From an uncultured Pelagibacteraceae bacterium (lineage in GTDB: Bacteria; Pseudomonadota; Alphaproteobacteria; Pelagibacterales; Pelagibacteraceae), in NCBI GenBank assembly GCA_902543405.1, contig CACBYC010000008.1, positions 1-55,642 of the forward strand: DNA of 55,642 nt, written 5' to 3'. The notes beneath the pieces were generated by a model, which had not been told where the DNA came from, made no database searches, and saw nothing but the letters and a program-made list of their open reading frames with translations. The position numbers and the translations under genes are program-made. This document shows, in pieces, positions 43,849-53,565 of the stretch (its first letter is position 1; the number at the start of each line of letters is the position of its first letter).

Positions 43849-45110
43849 TTATTTATAATTCTAAAACCAATATCTTTTCTATAAAAACCATTTGCCCATC
43901 CTAAATTTTCAATTTCATTTATTACAGACTCTCTTGATTTCTTTAAATCCTCAGAAATATTCACAAAGTTTAATACACGTCCTCCTGTTGCATAAACTTT
44001 GTTATCAATCAATTTAGTTCCAGCATGATAAATAAAAGTACTATTGTTCTTTGTAACTTTTTCTAAGTTTGGAATCTCTACATTTTTTTTGTATATATCT
44101 GGATATCCATTAGAGCAAAGTACGATGCACATACTTTTTTTATTTTTCCAGTTTATTGTTTGATTTTCTAAATTTCCTTCACAGCAAGAGAGCATTAATT
44201 CTAATAGATCTGAGTTTAATAATGGTAAAATTGTTTGACATTCTGGATCTCCCATTCTCACATTGTATTCAATTAGATACGGATTATTGTCTTTAATCAT
44301 GAGACCAACATACAAAAATCCCTTGTATTTTTCACCCATGTCCTCAATTGCTTTTAAGGTCGGCTTAATAACATTCTCAATAATTTTAATATCTAACTCA
44401 TCATTTATAAGTCCTGACGGAGAATATGCCCCCATACCACCAGTATTTTTACCCTTGTCACCTTCACCAACTCTTTTATGGTCTTGAGCAGTATTAAATT
44501 TTTTAAATGTTTTCCCGTCAGATATTACAAAGTAGCTCATCTCTTCGCCTTTAAGAAATTCCTCTATAAGAACTTGATTGGCTTTACCAAATTTTCCATT
44601 GAAAATTTCATCTACAGCACTTTTTGCACTATCTGTATCTTCGCAGATATAAACACCTTTTCCTGCCGCTAAACCGTCTGCTTTAACAACAATTGGTTTA
44701 TTAGCTTTTTCCAAATAGTTGTGTGCATCTTCTCTGGAGTCAAAAACACCAAATTGAGCACTTGGAATTTTATATTTTTCACATATTTTTTTTGTAAATA
44801 TTTTAGAACCTTCAAGTTGTGAGGAAATTTTATTAGGTCCAAATACCATTATTCCTTTATTTGTAAGAAAGTCGACGACTCCATCAACAAGAGGTTTCTC
44901 TGGTCCTACTATTACCAAATCTATTTTATATTCATCAACAAAATTCCCTAATTTTTCAAAATCGTAAATATCAATCTTTATATTCTCGGCAATAAGTTTA
45001 GTTCCAGCATTACCTGGTAAGCAATATAATTTATTAACTCTAGGAGATTTCGATATTTGATCTGCTATAGCATGTTCTCTTCCACCATTTCCAATAATTG
45101 CAATTTTCAT
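43845..45110 (-). CDS. purD: Phosphoribosylamine-glycine ligase
   Basis: ATP-grasp enzyme of de novo purine synthesis making glycinamide ribonucleotide (421 residues). It begins MKIAIIGNGGREHAIADQI and has the ATP-grasp elements PIVVKADGLAAGKGVYI and LIEEFLKGEEMSYFVISDG. The signature VRMGDPECQTILPLL is near residue 290. Divergent from the DUF2093 gene with a 26-base gap. Confidence 0.98.
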   Translation of the reverse strand: MKIAIIGNGGREHAIADQISKSPRVNKLYCLPGNAGTKLIAENIKIDIYDFEKLGNFVDEYKIDLVIVGPEKPLVDGVVDFLTNKGIMVFGPNKISSQLEGSKIFTKKICEKYKIPSAQFGVFDSREDAHNYLEKANKPIVVKADGLAAGKGVYICEDTDSAKSAVDEIFNGKFGKANQVLIEEFLKGEEMSYFVISDGKTFKKFNTAQDHKRVGEGDKGKNTGGMGAYSPSGLINDELDIKIIENVIKPTLKAIEDMGEKYKGFLYVGLMIKDNNPYLIEYNVRMGDPECQTILPLLNSDLLELMLSCCEGNLENQTINWKNKKSMCIVLCSNGYPDIYKKNVEIPNLEKVTKNNSTFIYHAGTKLIDNKVYATGGRVLNFVNISEDLKKSRESVINEIENLGWANGFYRKDIGFRIINK

Positions 45111-45136
45111 ATATTCAAATATATATCCTATAAACT

Positions 45137-45319
45137 ATGAACAAGTTAGCAAGATTAAAATATCTGCCAAATAATTTTGAAATAATGGAAGAGGGTGATC
45201 ATGTCATATGTGCGATTTCAGGAAAGAAAATTCCTTTAGAAAAATTGAATTATTGGAATGTTGACGAACAAGAAGCTTATTATTCTTATGTTGAGGCTTC
45301 AATTAAAAAAGATAAGTAA
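45137..45319 (+). CDS. DUF2093 small protein
   Basis: A 60-residue protein matching the alphaproteobacterial DUF2093 family: ARLKYLPNNFEIMEEGDHVICAISGKKIPLEKLNYW, then VDEQEAYYSY. Several family members sit beside lipid A or purine genes; the function is unknown. It lies between divergent purD and convergent lpxL with 26- and 10-base gaps. Confidence 0.9.
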   Translation: MNKLARLKYLPNNFEIMEEGDHVICAISGKKIPLEKLNYWNVDEQEAYYSYVEASIKKDK

Positions 45320-45329
45320 ATAATTATAG

Positions 45330-46190
45330 TTATTTTCTCCACCTATCGTGTGTCCAGATCCATTGATCTGGATTTTTCAATATCATTTTTTCTAAAATTT
45401 TATTTAAATATATAGAAATTTCTTCATTAGATTTTTCTGAATTTATTACAATTGGTTGTGAAACATACATTTTAAAATAATGTTTTTTAGTTCTCTCAAT
45501 ATAAATTGGAACCAAATCACACTTATATTTCTTTATAATTTGTGCAGGTATTGTTGTAGTAGATGCCAAATCTCCAAAAAAATTTACTTTAATCCCCTCA
45601 GTAACCCTCTGATCAATCATTAATGCAATTGAGTTCCCTTTTTTAAGATTTTCTAATATTTGTCTAGTTCCTGACCTTCCTTTTTTGATTTGATTTTTAC
45701 AAATATAATTTTTTCTAATATCCTCCATGTCTTTATTTAAAAATATATTATTTAAAGGTCTGTATATTGCAGCTAAATTAATTCCTGACTTTTCTATTTG
45801 CATGGCCATTAATTCAAAATTGTTAAAATGTCCTGAAATAAATACTGCAGGCTTATTTTTTTTTTTTATTTTTTCCAAATTTTCAATGCCATCAATCTCA
45901 ATATAATTTGACAGATTATTATTTCTAAAATCTTTTAAAAATGGATATTCTGCTAAAATTCTTCCATAATTACCTAATACATTTTTTGCAAATTTATTTT
46001 CTGAAATATCAATTGAAATTTTTGATTTTTTTAGATTTCCAATTATAGATGTTTTTTTTCTAAAAATATTCCCAACAGTTTTGCCAATATAAAATCCTAA
46101 ATCAGATGAAAATCTATATCCAAGTATTTTACAGATTGTAAAAAATAATTTTATTACAACAAATTCAAAAAAATATATTATTCTTTTCAC
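45330..46190 (-). CDS. lpxL: Lipid A biosynthesis acyltransferase (LpxL-like)
   Basis: A 286-residue LPLAT-family acyltransferase adding secondary acyl chains to Kdo2-lipid IVA at the inner membrane. The catalytic H-x4-E is in SGHFNNFE (His121, Glu126), followed by the phosphate-binding KKGRSGTRQIL and MIDQRV. The end IWTHDRWRK is typical. The N-terminal hydrophobic segment anchors it. Last gene of the ubiA-msbA-waaA-lpxK-lpxL run. It could be LpxM-like; chain specificity is not readable. Confidence 0.88.
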   Translation of the reverse strand: MKRIIYFFEFVVIKLFFTICKILGYRFSSDLGFYIGKTVGNIFRKKTSIIGNLKKSKISIDISENKFAKNVLGNYGRILAEYPFLKDFRNNNLSNYIEIDGIENLEKIKKKNKPAVFISGHFNNFELMAMQIEKSGINLAAIYRPLNNIFLNKDMEDIRKNYICKNQIKKGRSGTRQILENLKKGNSIALMIDQRVTEGIKVNFFGDLASTTTIPAQIIKKYKCDLVPIYIERTKKHYFKMYVSQPIVINSEKSNEEISIYLNKILEKMILKNPDQWIWTHDRWRK

Positions 46191-47068
46191 AATCTTTCCT
46201 TAAGAAACTTTCTAAATTTATTCAGTTTTTTATTTTTTGTATTTAATCTTTTATAATCTTTTTCTGTAGTTACGATTTTTAATTTATTTTCAAATGCAAT
46301 CTTTTTTATTCCATCAATTTCTTTATCTTTAAAATTATGGTGATCAGGAAATATAAATTTTTTTACAATATTAAATTTATATTTTTTAAGTGTATATTCA
46401 AATTCCTCAGGGTTCCCTATGCCACAAAAATATAGATACTTACTTTTTCTGTTAAATTTTTTAATATTAGTTGAGATATAATTTGAGTAAAAAATATGAT
46501 TATTAAATTCTTTTAGAATTGAAAAAAGCCTTTTGTTTTTTTTTTCACCATTCAGAAAAATTGCACTGTAATTTCTCAGCATAGATAAATTTTCTCTTAA
46601 AGGACCTGCTGGTATTAATAGTCCGTTTCCAATCCCATAACATGAATTAAAACAGGCAATAGAAATATCATATTTTATAGTTTTATCCTGCAAACCATCA
46701 TCTAAGATAGCCAAATTATATTTTCTTGTGTTTTCAGCCTTAATCAAACTTATTTTCCTATCATTATCCGTAAAAACATTTCCATAAGTTTTAAGCAATT
46801 CTACCTCATCTAATTGGTCGATATACTTCTTTTTGATAAATATAATTTTGAAATTTTTTTTTAAAATATTATTTATCTCAATGGTAAGAGAAGTTTTTCC
46901 TGTCCCACCTAAATAAATATTTCCAACACATATCGTTTTAATTTTAAAATTTTTTTTTGATAAGAAATTTTTTAAAAAATTTATGATAAATGTAATCATT
47001 GAAAATGGAATTAAAAACAAGGAAATAAGATTCTTGTTATTCCAAAATATTGGTTTTCTTATCTTCAT
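46187..47068 (-). CDS. lpxK: Tetraacyldisaccharide 4'-kinase
   Basis: Phosphorylates the lipid A precursor at the 4' position. The 293-residue protein has an N-terminal membrane helix, the P-loop GNIYLGGTGKTS (49-60), AILDDGLQDKTI and FPDHHNF near residue 240. It is shorter than E. coli LpxK (328). It overlaps lpxL by four bases and follows waaA directly. Confidence 0.94.
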   Translation of the reverse strand: MKIRKPIFWNNKNLISLFLIPFSMITFIINFLKNFLSKKNFKIKTICVGNIYLGGTGKTSLTIEINNILKKNFKIIFIKKKYIDQLDEVELLKTYGNVFTDNDRKISLIKAENTRKYNLAILDDGLQDKTIKYDISIACFNSCYGIGNGLLIPAGPLRENLSMLRNYSAIFLNGEKKNKRLFSILKEFNNHIFYSNYISTNIKKFNRKSKYLYFCGIGNPEEFEYTLKKYKFNIVKKFIFPDHHNFKDKEIDGIKKIAFENKLKIVTTEKDYKRLNTKNKKLNKFRKFLKERL

Positions 47069-48304
47069 CTAGACAAATTTTTTAATCTCTAATATATTTT
47101 TATTTATTATTTTACTACCTAGGTAATTCAATTTGTATTTCACTTTTTTATTTTCTGAATAATTGATTTTTTTGAGAATAAAATTTTTTAAATTTTTTAT
47201 TGAATTTATTTTGTTTGCAATTTTTAAGTCCTCTAACATTTGATAAACCTCTTTAAAATTATCAACGTGGGGACCATATAAAATATAATTTCCTTCACGT
47301 GCAGGTTCTAAAGGATTTTGCCCACCATGCAAAATCAATGAACCTCCAACAAATGTTAATTTAGATAGTGAGTAGAATTTAGAAGCATCTCCATAAGTAT
47401 CTACAATATATATATCAGTGTCTCTTTTTAAAGTTTTAGAGGAAGTATGAAGCTCAGAATTTAATCCAATCTTTGATAATTCATCAGTTATTTCTTTCTT
47501 CCTGTTGATATGTCTAGGTATAATAATAGTTAATAAATTTTTTATATTATTTTTTAATTCTTGATGAGCTTTGCCAATAAATAATTCCTCATTTTTATGT
47601 GTACTAGCAGCACACAAAATATTCTTTTTAAGAAATTTCTTTTTTAAATTAGAATTATTATGATTTGACAATGCTGATCCATAAAATTTTATGTTTCCTG
47701 CAATTCTTATATTTTTTGTACCAAGAAGTTTTAAATATTTTTTTGACTCCTTATTTTGAGGCAATGCAACACTTATCTTTTCAAATATATTCTTTGAAAA
47801 ATTGGGAAAATATTTCCACCTCTTAAATGATTTTTCAGTAATTCTTGCATTAAGAAGTATTAAAGGAATTTTTTTTTTGTATAAATTATTGTACATATTT
47901 GGCCAAATTTCTGAGTCCACAAATATTGCCAGTCTCGGCTTCCAGTAATTAATAAATAATTTAGTAAGAATATTTAAGTCAAATGGATAAAATTGATGAA
48001 TTGTTTTTTTAAATTTGTATTTAGATAAAATATAAGAAGAACTAGTTGTTGAAGAAGTGATCAAAATTTTTCTAATTTTATTGTCTTTTTCAAATTTTTT
48101 CACGATTGGGATTATACTTAAAATTTCCCCAACACTCGCGCCATGAAACCATATTGTTCCATTCACATAATTTTTTTTCGAAAACAAACAAAACTTCTCT
48201 TTGAACCTTATTTTATCCTCTTTTCCTAAAAATATTCTGATTAATAAGATTATTGGTGAGATTAATAATATTATTGATAAAAAAATATTATAAATAAAAA
48301 ACAT
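47069..48304 (-). CDS. waaA: 3-deoxy-D-manno-octulosonic acid (Kdo) transferase
   Basis: GT-B glycosyltransferase (411 residues) with an N-terminal membrane anchor, attaching Kdo to lipid IVA. It has IWFHGASVGEILSIIPIV, FVDSEIWPNMY, and GGSLILHGGQNPLEPAREG near the C terminus, all WaaA hallmarks. It shares one base with the msbA stop and abuts lpxK. The number of Kdo units added is not readable. Confidence 0.95.
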   Translation of the reverse strand: MFFIYNIFLSIILLISPIILLIRIFLGKEDKIRFKEKFCLFSKKNYVNGTIWFHGASVGEILSIIPIVKKFEKDNKIRKILITSSTTSSSYILSKYKFKKTIHQFYPFDLNILTKLFINYWKPRLAIFVDSEIWPNMYNNLYKKKIPLILLNARITEKSFKRWKYFPNFSKNIFEKISVALPQNKESKKYLKLLGTKNIRIAGNIKFYGSALSNHNNSNLKKKFLKKNILCAASTHKNEELFIGKAHQELKNNIKNLLTIIIPRHINRKKEITDELSKIGLNSELHTSSKTLKRDTDIYIVDTYGDASKFYSLSKLTFVGGSLILHGGQNPLEPAREGNYILYGPHVDNFKEVYQMLEDLKIANKINSIKNLKNFILKKINYSENKKVKYKLNYLGSKIINKNILEIKKFV

Positions 48305-50046
48305 CAGTTTTTGCTTATCTGCTTATCGTAGAAGTTTTTATATGTTTCAGATTTTTTTAAAAGCTCTTCATGATTTCCTGAGTCTAGAACATTACCTGCA
48401 TCCATTACATAAATTTTATCTGAATTCAGAATTGTTGAAAGTCTATGGGCTATAACTACAGTTGTTTTATTGAATACTAATTTATCAAGTGCTTTTTGAA
48501 TTTTTTCTTCAGTTTCGGAGTCCAGTGAGGATGTTGCTTCGTCTAAAAGGATTATTTTACTATCTTTTAAAAAAGCTCTAGCAATTGACAACCTTTGTTT
48601 TTCACCCCCTGATAATCTAACTCCATTTTCCCCAATCATCGTTTGGTATTTATTTTCAAGCTTATCTATAAAATCTTGGCACATAGATAGCTCTGCAGCT
48701 CTATAAACTTCATCATCTGCGGCGTCTGGTTTTGCATATTTAATGTTATTAAAAATTGTGTCATCAAATAGTGTTACATTTTGGTCAACTATTGATATTT
48801 CTTTTCTGAGAGAAAATAAATTAACATCTCTAATATTTTGTCCATCAATTTCTAAAATTCCAGACTTTGGATCATATAATCTAGGGATTAAACTCAATAA
48901 CGATGACTTTCCCGATCCACTTTGACCAACTAATGCAGTCATTTTTCTTCCATTTATTTTGATATTAATATTTTTCAGAACCTTATTCTCCATGTTAGAA
49001 GAATAATTAAAATTTACATTTTTCAGTTCTATATCTCCATTTTTAAAATCGATTTCTAATTTATCTTTATTTAACTCAATCAAATTTTTTAAATCAACAA
49101 TTGGAAGTATTCTTTTTCCTGCCGACATACCTTGTCCAATACCTACATTTATAGTTGCCAATGACTTTACTGGTTGATAGGCTAACATCATTGCTGCTAA
49201 AAATGAAAAAAAATTATTCAAGCTTAATTGATCGTTCATAATTAATTTTCCGGAGTAAAATATTAATAAAGCAATCATAATTCCTGTAAGAATTTCCATA
49301 ATTGGGGTCGCTCTGATGAATATTGTGGATATTTTAATTGACTTTTCTTTCAAATCATTAACAAATTTTTCTGATCTATTTTCCTCAAATTCTTCGCGTT
49401 GAAAAATTTTAATTATTTTATGGTTTTTAAATAAATCAATTAAATATTTATTTAGGTCTCCAGATTTTTCTTGAGCTTCTGTTGTTACTTTACCCATCCT
49501 TTTACCCAACCTTTTTGCAGTTACAGATGCTAGTGGGATCATAATTATAGCTATTAAAGATAGTCTCCAATTTTGTGTGAACATTACTGTAAGTAGACCT
49601 ATTAAAGTTAGACCATCTTTGAAAAAATTCAAAAATGAAGTACTAAGCATCATTGTTATTTGATTTACGTCAAAGTTTAAATTTGAGATATATTTTCCAG
49701 TATGTTTATTTTCAATGTATTCTGTATCTGCCTTAATAAAAGAGGTAAGCATATCCATTTGTATTTTTTTTTTTACCTCCTCAGCAACGTTTATCATTAA
49801 TACTTTAGCCATATAGAGAGAAATGCCTTTAGTAGCAAATGCAATAATTATAAAAAAAGGAATAAGTAATAATAGACTTTGGTCTCTATTCAAAAAAATT
49901 TTATCAATAGCTGGATCTAATAACCATGCTGTAGCTGATGTACTTGCTGCTACTAAAATTGAAAATAAAACAGCAAGTAAAATTTTATTTATATAATTTT
50001 TGGTATAATCTTTATAAAGTCTTTTCAGTATCTCAATATTTGTCAT
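48304..50046 (-). CDS. msbA: Lipid A export ABC transporter (MsbA type)
   Basis: A 580-residue half-transporter: six membrane helices (about 18-310), then an ATPase with Walker A VGQSGSGKSS, signature LSGGEKQRLSIARA and Walker B IILLDEATSSLD. It flips lipid A or core LPS across the inner membrane. Placement directly before waaA-lpxK supports MsbA over other ABC exporters. It follows ubiA by one base-wide spacing. Confidence 0.93.
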   Translation of the reverse strand: MTNIEILKRLYKDYTKNYINKILLAVLFSILVAASTSATAWLLDPAIDKIFLNRDQSLLLLIPFFIIIAFATKGISLYMAKVLMINVAEEVKKKIQMDMLTSFIKADTEYIENKHTGKYISNLNFDVNQITMMLSTSFLNFFKDGLTLIGLLTVMFTQNWRLSLIAIIMIPLASVTAKRLGKRMGKVTTEAQEKSGDLNKYLIDLFKNHKIIKIFQREEFEENRSEKFVNDLKEKSIKISTIFIRATPIMEILTGIMIALLIFYSGKLIMNDQLSLNNFFSFLAAMMLAYQPVKSLATINVGIGQGMSAGKRILPIVDLKNLIELNKDKLEIDFKNGDIELKNVNFNYSSNMENKVLKNINIKINGRKMTALVGQSGSGKSSLLSLIPRLYDPKSGILEIDGQNIRDVNLFSLRKEISIVDQNVTLFDDTIFNNIKYAKPDAADDEVYRAAELSMCQDFIDKLENKYQTMIGENGVRLSGGEKQRLSIARAFLKDSKIILLDEATSSLDSETEEKIQKALDKLVFNKTTVVIAHRLSTILNSDKIYVMDAGNVLDSGNHEELLKKSETYKNFYDKQISKN

Positions 50047-50913
50047 TTAAATTATTTTTCCTATTAAAATATTAAAAAAAACTATTAATCCTAAAAAATT
50101 ATTACTTTTAAATTTTTGTAGACATTGATTTGCATCATCTACATTAAGATTTTTTATTTGATAAATTAGTAAATGCAAAAAGGTTATTATTAAAGTAAGG
50201 AAATATAATATTTTAAAATTCATCAAAATTCCTATTATTATTAAAGAAATAAAAAAAAATGAGTAACATAAAGAAATAAATATTTTTGGGTTATTTTTAA
50301 ATTTTATTGAGGTAGATTTTACTCCTATTATCTCATCATCTTTTATATCTTGATATCCATAAATAGTGTCGTAACCCAGTGTCCAAAATATGGCTCCTAA
50401 ATAAAATATGATTGGAACAATAGATATACTGTTATTTGTAGATATCCATGCAAGAACAAGTCCATAATTAAATGTAATTCCTAGAAATAATTGTGGCCAG
50501 TAAGTAAATCTTTTCATCAATGGATAAGTAAATGCCAATGGCATTGATAACATTGCCATAAAAATTGTGAATTTATTAAAATTAACCAAGACTAAAAATG
50601 CCAATACACATAAAACAAAAGAGTAAATAATTGCAAGTTTTACAGAAACTTTGCCCGATGCAATTGGTCTATTTTTTGTTCTCTCTACTTTTTTGTCAAA
50701 ATTTTTGTCTACTATATCATTTACAATGCAACCAGCAGATCGCATTAGCATTGAACCAAGTAAAAATAGCAAAGAATAAAAATAAAACTTTTCAAATTCA
50801 TTATTAAAATTATAAGCAACAGTAAGACCCCATAGACAAGGCCAAAATAAAAGCATGTAGCCAATTGGTCTATTTAATCTTGTAAGTTCAATGAACAATT
50901 TGATGTTTTGCAT
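50047..50913 (-). CDS. ubiA: 4-hydroxybenzoate polyprenyltransferase
   Basis: Integral membrane prenyltransferase (288 residues, about eight helices) attaching the polyprenyl tail in ubiquinone synthesis. It has the first Asp-rich motif NDIVDKNFD (65-73) with ERTKNRPIASG after it, and the second, DTIYGYQDIKDDEIIGVKSTSI. It is the first gene of the lipid A run but functionally unrelated. Confidence 0.96.
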   Translation of the reverse strand: MQNIKLFIELTRLNRPIGYMLLFWPCLWGLTVAYNFNNEFEKFYFYSLLFLLGSMLMRSAGCIVNDIVDKNFDKKVERTKNRPIASGKVSVKLAIIYSFVLCVLAFLVLVNFNKFTIFMAMLSMPLAFTYPLMKRFTYWPQLFLGITFNYGLVLAWISTNNSISIVPIIFYLGAIFWTLGYDTIYGYQDIKDDEIIGVKSTSIKFKNNPKIFISLCYSFFFISLIIIGILMNFKILYFLTLIITFLHLLIYQIKNLNVDDANQCLQKFKSNNFLGLIVFFNILIGKII

Positions 50914-50965
50914 AAAAATTTACTTGTAAATAGCAAAGCAGAGTCTCATAATCAAATTGATTCGA

Positions 50966-51373
50966 ATGAATATAGATTACACTGTTACTGCATTAATGTT
51001 TCCAGCAATACCGCTTATAATGAGCGTATACAGTAATCGATTTCATACCTTGAGTGGATTAATTAGAAAAATTCATGATGAGTACGTTTTTGAAAAACAT
51101 ACTCCCCCAGAGTGGAAAGATCAACTTATAAACCTAAACAGTAGAATTGGAGTATTAAAGTTTGCAATCATGTCTGCAGCATTTGGCTTTCTATTTAATA
51201 TGCTGACTGTATTTGCTCTTTACCTAGAAAGTTTAATTGTAGCTAGAGTAATTTTTGGAACGTGCTGTTTGTCTATGATGATTTCAATTATATTTTTTAT
51301 TAGAGAAATACAAATTTCTACCAAGGCTTTAAAACTGCATCTTTCTGATATGGATGTTCAGTTTAAGGAATAA
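50966..51373 (+). CDS. DUF2721 membrane protein
   Basis: A 135-residue protein with three predicted helices (about 5-22, 65-88, 95-115). The early PAIPLIMSVYSNRFHTLSGLIRKI matches the DUF2721 family, whose function is unknown. I choose the ATG at 50966; a TTG at 50957 would add three residues. It overlaps the convergent quinone oxidoreductase by 11 bases. Confidence 0.8.
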   Translation: MNIDYTVTALMFPAIPLIMSVYSNRFHTLSGLIRKIHDEYVFEKHTPPEWKDQLINLNSRIGVLKFAIMSAAFGFLFNMLTVFALYLESLIVARVIFGTCCLSMMISIIFFIREIQISTKALKLHLSDMDVQFKE

Positions 51374-52334
51374 TTACTGCTGGACCTGTAATCTTTCTTC
51401 CTTCTAAATCTTTATGTGCTTGAACAGCATCTTCTAATTTATATTTTTTAAAAATTTCTATTTTTACATTTCCTAACGAAATTTGTTTAAATAACATGTT
51501 GGCCGCTTCTTGTATTTCTTCACTATTTGTGAAGTATTGATTCATTGCAGGTCTAACAAAATAAATACCTTTTGGTTGCAAAGATTTTGAAACAATAATT
51601 GGGTCAAGTGGACCTGATGCATTTCCAAATGAAACCATTGTCCCTCTTAATTTTAAACATTCAATGGATTTATCATATGTTGTTTTTCCTACACCATCAT
51701 AAACAACTGAAACACCTTTACCGTTTGTGAGTTCCAATACCTTTTTTGCAAAGTCTTCCTTGGAATAATTTATAACTTCATCACAGCCATACTTTTTTGC
51801 AATTTCAACTTTTTCATTACTGCCAACTGTTCCAATAACTTTAAGTCCTAAACTTTTTGCCCATTGACAAAAGAATTGTCCCACGCCACCAGCTGCTGCA
51901 TGAAATAAGACAGTTTCACCTTCTTTAGGAATATATGTTTTGTGTAATAAATAAAATGTTGTCATTCCTTTTGTCATTGCACTCGAAATTTGTTCCAAAT
52001 CAATATCATCAGGAACTTTTACAATATTTTTTGATGTGTAATTTCTGTGAGTTGAGTAAGCACCTAAAGGAGCCGCAGCATATGCAATTTTATCTCCAAC
52101 TGAAAAATTTGAAACATTTGAACCAACTTCTTTAATTATACCTGCTGCTTCCATTCCAATCCCAGTTGGTAATTGAAGAGGATACAAACCTGATCTATGA
52201 TATGTGTCTATATAATTTAAACCAATTGACACATGTTCGATTTGGACTTCATCTGCTCCAGGTTTTTCTAAAGTTATATCTTCTAGTTTAAGAACTTCTG
52301 GTCCGCCTGTATTTGTTATTTTAATAGATTTCAT
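51363..52334 (-). CDS. NADPH:quinone oxidoreductase, MDR family
   Basis: A 323-residue medium-chain reductase without the zinc residues of alcohol dehydrogenases. It has IEHVSIGLNYIDTYHRSGLYP, the quinone-reductase motif LFHAAAGGVGQFFCQWAKSLG (nucleotide-binding AAGGVG) and VSFGNASGP. It reduces quinones or enones with NADPH. Last of a four-gene run with pirin, DoxX and HAD, overlapping pirin by four bases. Confidence 0.92.
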   Translation of the reverse strand: MKSIKITNTGGPEVLKLEDITLEKPGADEVQIEHVSIGLNYIDTYHRSGLYPLQLPTGIGMEAAGIIKEVGSNVSNFSVGDKIAYAAAPLGAYSTHRNYTSKNIVKVPDDIDLEQISSAMTKGMTTFYLLHKTYIPKEGETVLFHAAAGGVGQFFCQWAKSLGLKVIGTVGSNEKVEIAKKYGCDEVINYSKEDFAKKVLELTNGKGVSVVYDGVGKTTYDKSIECLKLRGTMVSFGNASGPLDPIIVSKSLQPKGIYFVRPAMNQYFTNSEEIQEAANMLFKQISLGNVKIEIFKKYKLEDAVQAHKDLEGRKITGPAVIIP

Positions 52335-53167
52335 TTTACAAAGGTACCTTTATGATAATCCTCGACTGCTTGCAAGATTTCTTGTCTAGTGTTCATAACA
52401 AATGGACCACCTCTAGCAATTTGTTCACCTATTGGTTTTCCAGCAATTAGAAGAAACTTAGCGTCAGTTAAGCCATAAACCTTAAGTTTGTCTCCCTTTT
52501 CTAAAAGAATTAGTTTTGAATTCTCAACTTTTTGATGTTGCTGATTTCCAATTTTTATCTCTCCTTCAATTAAATAAATAAATGAATTATGAGTTGATGG
52601 TAAATGAAAACTGAACTCTTTGTCCTTATTTAATTCTACATCAAAATAAATAGGCTCAACATTATGTTTCTTTACAGGTCCCTCAGCTTGTTCAAATTTA
52701 CCAGCTATGACTTTTACAATTTTTTCCTCATCTTTGTGTGACTGCATCTGCTCTGCATCTATGTAGATGTAATTAGGTTTACTCATTTTAAGTTTAGCTG
52801 GCATATTGATCCATAATTGAAATCCATGTAGCTTACCTTCTTTCATAACTGGCATTTCAGAGTGGATTATTCCACTTCCAGTTTTCATCCACTGAACATC
52901 TCCTGCAGTCATTCTACCTTCGCCACCTGTACTATCTTTGTGTTCAAAATCTCCAGCTAACATATAGGTTACTGTTTCTATTCCTCGATGAGGATGTGGT
53001 GGAAAACCTGCTATATAATCTTCAATATTTTCTGATCCAAATTCATCTAGCATTAAAAATGGATCAAAGTAATTTGGTTCTACTCCAATACTTCTTTTTA
53101 ATTTAACTCCAGCCCCGTCAGATGTTGGTGTAGGTTCAATAATTTTTTTTACCTCTATATCTGTCAT
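52331..53167 (-). CDS. Pirin family protein
   Basis: A 278-residue bicupin. The N-terminal metal site is intact: His58 and His60 in FPPHPHRGIETVTYML, His102 and Glu104 in GSGIIHSEMP. Bacterial pirins include quercetin dioxygenases and redox regulators; the role here is unknown. It lies between the quinone reductase and DoxX, a neighbourhood that suggests redox or aromatic-compound handling. Confidence 0.92.
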   Translation of the reverse strand: MTDIEVKKIIEPTPTSDGAGVKLKRSIGVEPNYFDPFLMLDEFGSENIEDYIAGFPPHPHRGIETVTYMLAGDFEHKDSTGGEGRMTAGDVQWMKTGSGIIHSEMPVMKEGKLHGFQLWINMPAKLKMSKPNYIYIDAEQMQSHKDEEKIVKVIAGKFEQAEGPVKKHNVEPIYFDVELNKDKEFSFHLPSTHNSFIYLIEGEIKIGNQQHQKVENSKLILLEKGDKLKVYGLTDAKFLLIAGKPIGEQIARGGPFVMNTRQEILQAVEDYHKGTFVK

Positions 53168-53172
53168 ATTAT

Positions 53173-53544
53173 TTAAAATTTCTTATCTAAACTAAAGTCT
53201 TTAGTTCCATTTATGAATAAAAATAGAAACCCACCTGCTAATGCTATATTTTTCAAAAAAGATCCTAATTGCATCTGGTCTGAAAAATCGTTGTGAAAAA
53301 TTACTGCTGTAGCAATACAAAATAGACTTAGTGAACCTGCTGCAATCTTTGCTTTATAGCCTAATATAATTAAGATAGGACCAACTATCTCCAAAATTAT
53401 TGCTGGCATAAGTAAAATTTCTGGTATTCCAAAACTCTCCATCCAGCCAACTGTTCCATCATAATTACTAATTTTAAAAACACCATTAAGAAGAAATAAA
53501 GCTGAAATTAAAATTCTTGCAAAAAGATCTAAAATGTTTGTCAT
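53173..53544 (-). CDS. DoxX family membrane protein
   Basis: A 123-residue protein with four hydrophobic helices. It starts with DLFARILISALFLLNGVFKI, the DoxX pattern, and has PAIILEIVGPILIILGY as its second helix. Family members are often linked to thiol or sulfur redox complexes. It is five bases upstream of pirin on the same strand. Confidence 0.88.
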   Translation of the reverse strand: MTNILDLFARILISALFLLNGVFKISNYDGTVGWMESFGIPEILLMPAIILEIVGPILIILGYKAKIAAGSLSLFCIATAVIFHNDFSDQMQLGSFLKNIALAGGFLFLFINGTKDFSLDKKF

Positions 53545-53565
53545 AATTTTAAAATAATGACTTGT